Shown here: positions 61,179 to 64,000 of the stretch, piece by piece
Layout: each line of letters begins with the position of its first letter
Position numbering within the stretch: the stretch's first letter is position 1
NCBI GenBank assembly: GCA_947626225.1
Contig: CANQRH010000005.1
Location: 62,001-126,000 of the forward strand
DNA length: 64,000 nt
Origin: Candidatus Gastranaerophilales bacterium
GTDB lineage: Bacteria > Cyanobacteriota > Vampirovibrionia > Gastranaerophilales > Gastranaerophilaceae
Reading direction: 5' to 3'
The notes under the pieces: model-generated
The model's database searches: none
What the model was told of the DNA's origin: nothing
What the model saw: only the letters and a program-made list of their open reading frames with translations
Made by a program: the position numbers and the translations under genes

Positions 61179-62429
61179 TCACAAAATATCTTTATGATGA
61201 AACCGCTTTTCTCCGGTAACGTAATCCCCCGCTATATGACCGTTTCCAACCAATTTATATTTGTAAATCGTCAACCCTTCCAATCCCACAGGACCTCTGG
61301 CATGTGTTTTGTTTGTCGATATTCCGACTTCCGCTCCGAAGCCGTATCTGAATCCGTCCGCAAAACGGGTTGATGCGTTAAAATATACTCCCGCTGAATC
61401 AACTTCATTCATAAATTTTTCGGCGTTTGCCTTGTTTTGGGTTATTATGCTGTCAGTATGCCCCGAACCGTATGTGTTTATATGTTCTATTGCTTCATCA
61501 ACATCGTTAACCGTTTTATATGCCAAAATCTTATCACCATATTCAAAAGACCAGCTTTCGGGATTATTGATAAGTTTTATTTCCGATAACTGTAAAGAGG
61601 CCAAAAGATCGTCTTTCTTTGGAAATTTTTTATGAATTAAAAGCGTTTCAACAGAATTGCATGCACTCGGGTATTGAGTTTTCGCATCGGTAACAACCCT
61701 TATTGCCATATCCGTATCTGCTGTTTCATCAATAAAAATATGGCAGATACCGTCAGCGTGACCGAGAACGGGAATTTTCGTATTTTCTTTTATGTATTTT
61801 ACAAGTTTATTTCCGCCTCTCGGGATTATAAGATTTATATACTTATCACATTCAAGCATTTTTGCCGCATCTTCACGGGTAAATACCTGCTGAATAACAT
61901 TTTGAGGGAAATCGGGAATTCGGAGTAATACGGAATTTATGACGGATAAAAGTTTTTTATTTGTGTTAATTGATTCTTTTCCGCCTTTAAGAATAACTGC
62001 GTTTGCCGATTTAATTGCCAGTGATGCTATTTGGACTATTACATCAGGACGTGCTTCAAAAATTATTCCCAAAACGCCTATGGGACAAGATATTTTATAC
62101 AATGTTAAGTCTGTGTCTAACTCTCTTACAAGTAATTTTTTGTTCACCGGATCTTCAAGCCGTGCAATTTCTCTGACACCGGAAATCATATCGCGCATTT
62201 TGTTTTCATCCAGTTTAAGCCGGTTGAATACCGATTCTGTAATTTCTCCGGAATGTACAAGTTTTTCAGCTTCATCCAAATCAAGTTTGTTTGCTTCAAA
62301 AATTTCCGCGGAAGATTTTTCTATTTCTTCGGCAATTTTTAATAGCGCTTCATTTTTGGTTTGTTCCGTGAGATAGGCAATTTTGAGTGAAGCTTCTTTT
62401 GCATCTTTTGCTATTTGTGTAAAATCCAT
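61179..62429 (-). CDS. proA: Gamma-glutamyl phosphate reductase
   Basis: 416 aa aldehyde-dehydrogenase-fold enzyme of proline synthesis. Catalytic Cys in YPSACNSVETLLIH (about residue 256), IFEARPDV, LKGGKES, and C-terminal ARGPVGLEGLT. It takes glutamyl phosphate from ProB, encoded 6 nt upstream on the same strand. Confidence 0.96.
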   Translation of the reverse strand: MDFTQIAKDAKEASLKIAYLTEQTKNEALLKIAEEIEKSSAEIFEANKLDLDEAEKLVHSGEITESVFNRLKLDENKMRDMISGVREIARLEDPVNKKLLVRELDTDLTLYKISCPIGVLGIIFEARPDVIVQIASLAIKSANAVILKGGKESINTNKKLLSVINSVLLRIPDFPQNVIQQVFTREDAAKMLECDKYINLIIPRGGNKLVKYIKENTKIPVLGHADGICHIFIDETADTDMAIRVVTDAKTQYPSACNSVETLLIHKKFPKKDDLLASLQLSEIKLINNPESWSFEYGDKILAYKTVNDVDEAIEHINTYGSGHTDSIITQNKANAEKFMNEVDSAGVYFNASTRFADGFRYGFGAEVGISTNKTHARGPVGLEGLTIYKYKLVGNGHIAGDYVTGEKRFHHKDIL

Positions 62430-62435
62430 TTTCCC

Positions 62436-63575
62436 TCACAATAAAGTTATGTTATCTCTTGTTATTATTGCATCATAGTTTTTGAAACCGAGAATTTCCA
62501 TAATGTTATCGGAATGACAGCCGATTACTTTTCTGCAGGCATCGGAATCATAATTGACAATTCCTCTGGCAATTTCGTTATGTTCTTCATCAAGGATTGA
62601 TATTACATCGCCTTTTTTAAATTCGTTTATGACTTCGCACACTCCAATCGGAAGCAGGCTTTTTTGAGCGAGCAAAGCCTGTTTTGCACCGTCATTAACG
62701 GTAATTTTCCCGATAATATTGGTTGCATACCCGATCCAGCGTTTTTTATCCGACATCCCTTCATTTTGCGGAAGAAACATTGTCCCGAGTTCTTCGCCTT
62801 CAAAGATTTTTTTAATTACATAAGGTATTTTACCGTTTGCTATTAAAACTTTACCGCCGAAACGCGTAACCATTCTTGCGGCTTCAAGCTTTGTTCTCAT
62901 ACCGCCCCTTCCGCCTGATGATGCATCTGTTCCGAGCGAAAGTATTTCATCCGTTACTTCTTCAACTTTTCTTATTATATTTGCATTCGGATTAACTTTC
63001 GGATTCTCATCATAAAGCCCTTCAATATCGGAAAGAATAATAAGCAAATCGGCATCAAGTTCGCTTGTAACAAGCGCGGATAGTTTGTCATTATCCGAAA
63101 AGCAAACCTGCATATGTTCATACTGCGGATCAACTTCTACAGTCGACACGGTATCGTTCTGGTTAATTATCGGAACAACTCCGAGTTCAAGAAGTTTGTT
63201 CAGTGTGGTTCTTAAACTGAGGTAACGTTTCCGGAGCGAAAAATCATCTTCCGTTAACAAAATTTGAGAAGATACAATCCCGTAAGTGTCAAATCCTTCT
63301 TCGTATATAGACATAAGTTTGCCCTGTCCGATTGCGGCACAGGCCTGTTTAAGTGCAACGCCTTCGGTATTGTCAAGTCCGAGTCTTTTTTTCCCGAGTC
63401 CGACGGCACCGGATGTTACAACAATTACTTCTTTACCCTGTCTTACCAGCCGCGCCAAATCTTCTATAAACGAGAAAACTCTGGGCAATGACACATAGCC
63501 GTCATCTCCCCTGAGTATATTTGTTCCGAATTTGAAAACTATTCGTTTGGCTTTTATAAATTCTTCTCTTTTCAT
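62436..63575 (-). CDS. proB: Glutamate 5-kinase
   Basis: 379 aa. Amino-acid kinase domain about residues 8-260 (KFGTNILRG, VTSGAVGLGKKRLGL, INQNDTVS, GRGGMRTKLEAA), then a C-terminal PUA domain (about 285-370, GDVISILDEEHNEIARG). First step of proline synthesis, usually inhibited by proline. Lies between dxr and proA in one run. Confidence 0.96.
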   Translation of the reverse strand: MKREEFIKAKRIVFKFGTNILRGDDGYVSLPRVFSFIEDLARLVRQGKEVIVVTSGAVGLGKKRLGLDNTEGVALKQACAAIGQGKLMSIYEEGFDTYGIVSSQILLTEDDFSLRKRYLSLRTTLNKLLELGVVPIINQNDTVSTVEVDPQYEHMQVCFSDNDKLSALVTSELDADLLIILSDIEGLYDENPKVNPNANIIRKVEEVTDEILSLGTDASSGGRGGMRTKLEAARMVTRFGGKVLIANGKIPYVIKKIFEGEELGTMFLPQNEGMSDKKRWIGYATNIIGKITVNDGAKQALLAQKSLLPIGVCEVINEFKKGDVISILDEEHNEIARGIVNYDSDACRKVIGCHSDNIMEILGFKNYDAIITRDNITLL

Positions 63576-63587
63576 AGCTAAATTATA

Positions 63588-64000
63588 TTACAAAAAAGTG
63601 CTGATTATCTTTTTCGTTTCTTCTCTGACTTCTTTATCAACTTCAAAAATTTTATCAAGTGACGGATTCTTAGCTGCTGTATGATTATCACACATTTGTT
63701 TGGTTATTTCAAAAATATTATATAATTTTATTTTCCCTTCAAGAAATGCAAATACAGCTTCTTCGTTTGCCGCGTTCATACAAACCGTTGCGGTACCGCC
63801 GATTTTTCCCATATTATAAGCAAGCCTTACGGAAGGAAATTTATCAAAATCGGGCTTTTCAAAATCCAATCTTGCAATATCGGTGAAGCTGAAACTTTTG
63901 GATTTTATTCCTTCAAAACGTTCGGGATAAGTTATTGCATATTGGATAGGTATATGCATGCTCGGCAATCCCAGTTGTGCAATTACGCTTCCGTCTTTAT
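63588..64000 (-). CDS. dxr: 1-deoxy-D-xylulose 5-phosphate reductoisomerase, C-terminal part
   Basis: The frame is open to the right edge; about 137 residues are visible. GSVIAQLGLPSMHIPIQYAITYPER is the conserved C-terminal-half signature, followed by CMNAANEEAVFAFLEGKI. It makes MEP in the non-mevalonate isoprenoid pathway, the pathway expected for a cyanobacterial-type lineage. The proB start follows its stop by 12 nt. Confidence 0.93.
   Translation of the reverse strand, partial: KDGSVIAQLGLPSMHIPIQYAITYPERFEGIKSKSFSFTDIARLDFEKPDFDKFPSVRLAYNMGKIGGTATVCMNAANEEAVFAFLEGKIKLYNIFEITKQMCDNHTAAKNPSLDKIFEVDKEVREETKKIISTFL

Noticed and set aside
61939-62376. 145-codon ORF antisense to proA
   Set aside because: Ser-rich shadow of a strongly conserved enzyme.

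Overview
The window looks like one contig from an AT-rich, fermentative, probably gut-associated bacterium. My best guess is a non-photosynthetic cyanobacterial relative (Vampirovibrionia/Melainabacteria, order Gastranaerophilales). This is an inference, from four things: the ADP-forming acetate-CoA ligase together with HydF ([FeFe]-hydrogenase maturation), the YggS-SepF cell-division pair, the tRNA-Ser gene without an encoded CCA end, and a large protein with an N-terminus (MGLAAGQARLLTITARKSD) that I associate with that group. No database was searched.

Layout. 1-2.6 kb (minus): ADP-forming acyl-CoA synthetase (cut by the window edge), a TatD-associated-type radical SAM protein, mnmA. 2.7-7.7 kb (plus): a tightly packed signalling operon (TPR-GAF-HD-GYP protein, TPR protein, two LuxR-type response regulators, pentapeptide-repeat protein). 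7.7-9.8 kb (minus): small protein, cysE, tyrS. 9.8-11 kb (minus): an isolated two-gene phage-tail-fibre cassette. 11-13.7 kb: acpS, pheA, phosphohexomutase. 13.8-18.6 kb: clade-type 557-aa protein, TPR protein, two tandem secreted paralogues, lipoate/octanoate transferase. 18.6-22.8 kb (minus): bioF-bioG-bioC, then rsmI-comF-hypothetical. 23-25.2 kb: two zinc alcohol dehydrogenases. 25.2-30.2 kb (plus): GNAT-like protein, YhaM-like exonuclease, two tandem thymidylate-kinase-like genes, secreted protein, deoB. 30.2-34.3 kb (minus): lysS and an 810-aa membrane protein. 34.6-39.6 kb (plus): yggS, sepF, nusB, ftsY, M14 peptidase, cysS. 39.6-45.9 kb: two closely related glycosyltransferase-like genes, each divergent from an XRE regulator, arranged as a mirror image around spoIID-murJ-tsaC. 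46-52.8 kb: U32 protein, tpiA, EF-hand protein, several small clade-type proteins, rpsO, hydF. 52.8-61.1 kb: accessory region with a poly-G tract inside a DUF1796-like gene, MazG-like protein, lytic transglycosylase, two acetyl/acyltransferases, a Kelch protein, gene remnants and a palindromic repeat family, ending at tRNA-Ser. 61.2-64 kb (minus): dxr (partial)-proB-proA.

Three patterns cut across the genes. (1) Many genes have no Shine-Dalgarno; instead a -35/-10 promoter is placed so that transcription should begin at the start codon (TATAAT-like box, 6 nt, ATG), suggesting widespread leaderless mRNAs. (2) Clade-type genes of unknown function (13.8, 23.0 and 49.4 kb) are preceded by near-perfect sigma-28 (FliA/SigD) promoters. 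(3) Surface-variation signatures (G10 tract, diverged glycosyltransferase duplicates, O-acyltransferases, palindromic repeats) cluster in the second half. The best candidates for something undescribed are the poly-G-switched DUF1796 locus, the mirrored glycosyltransferase/XRE modules and the sigma-28 regulon of unknown proteins.
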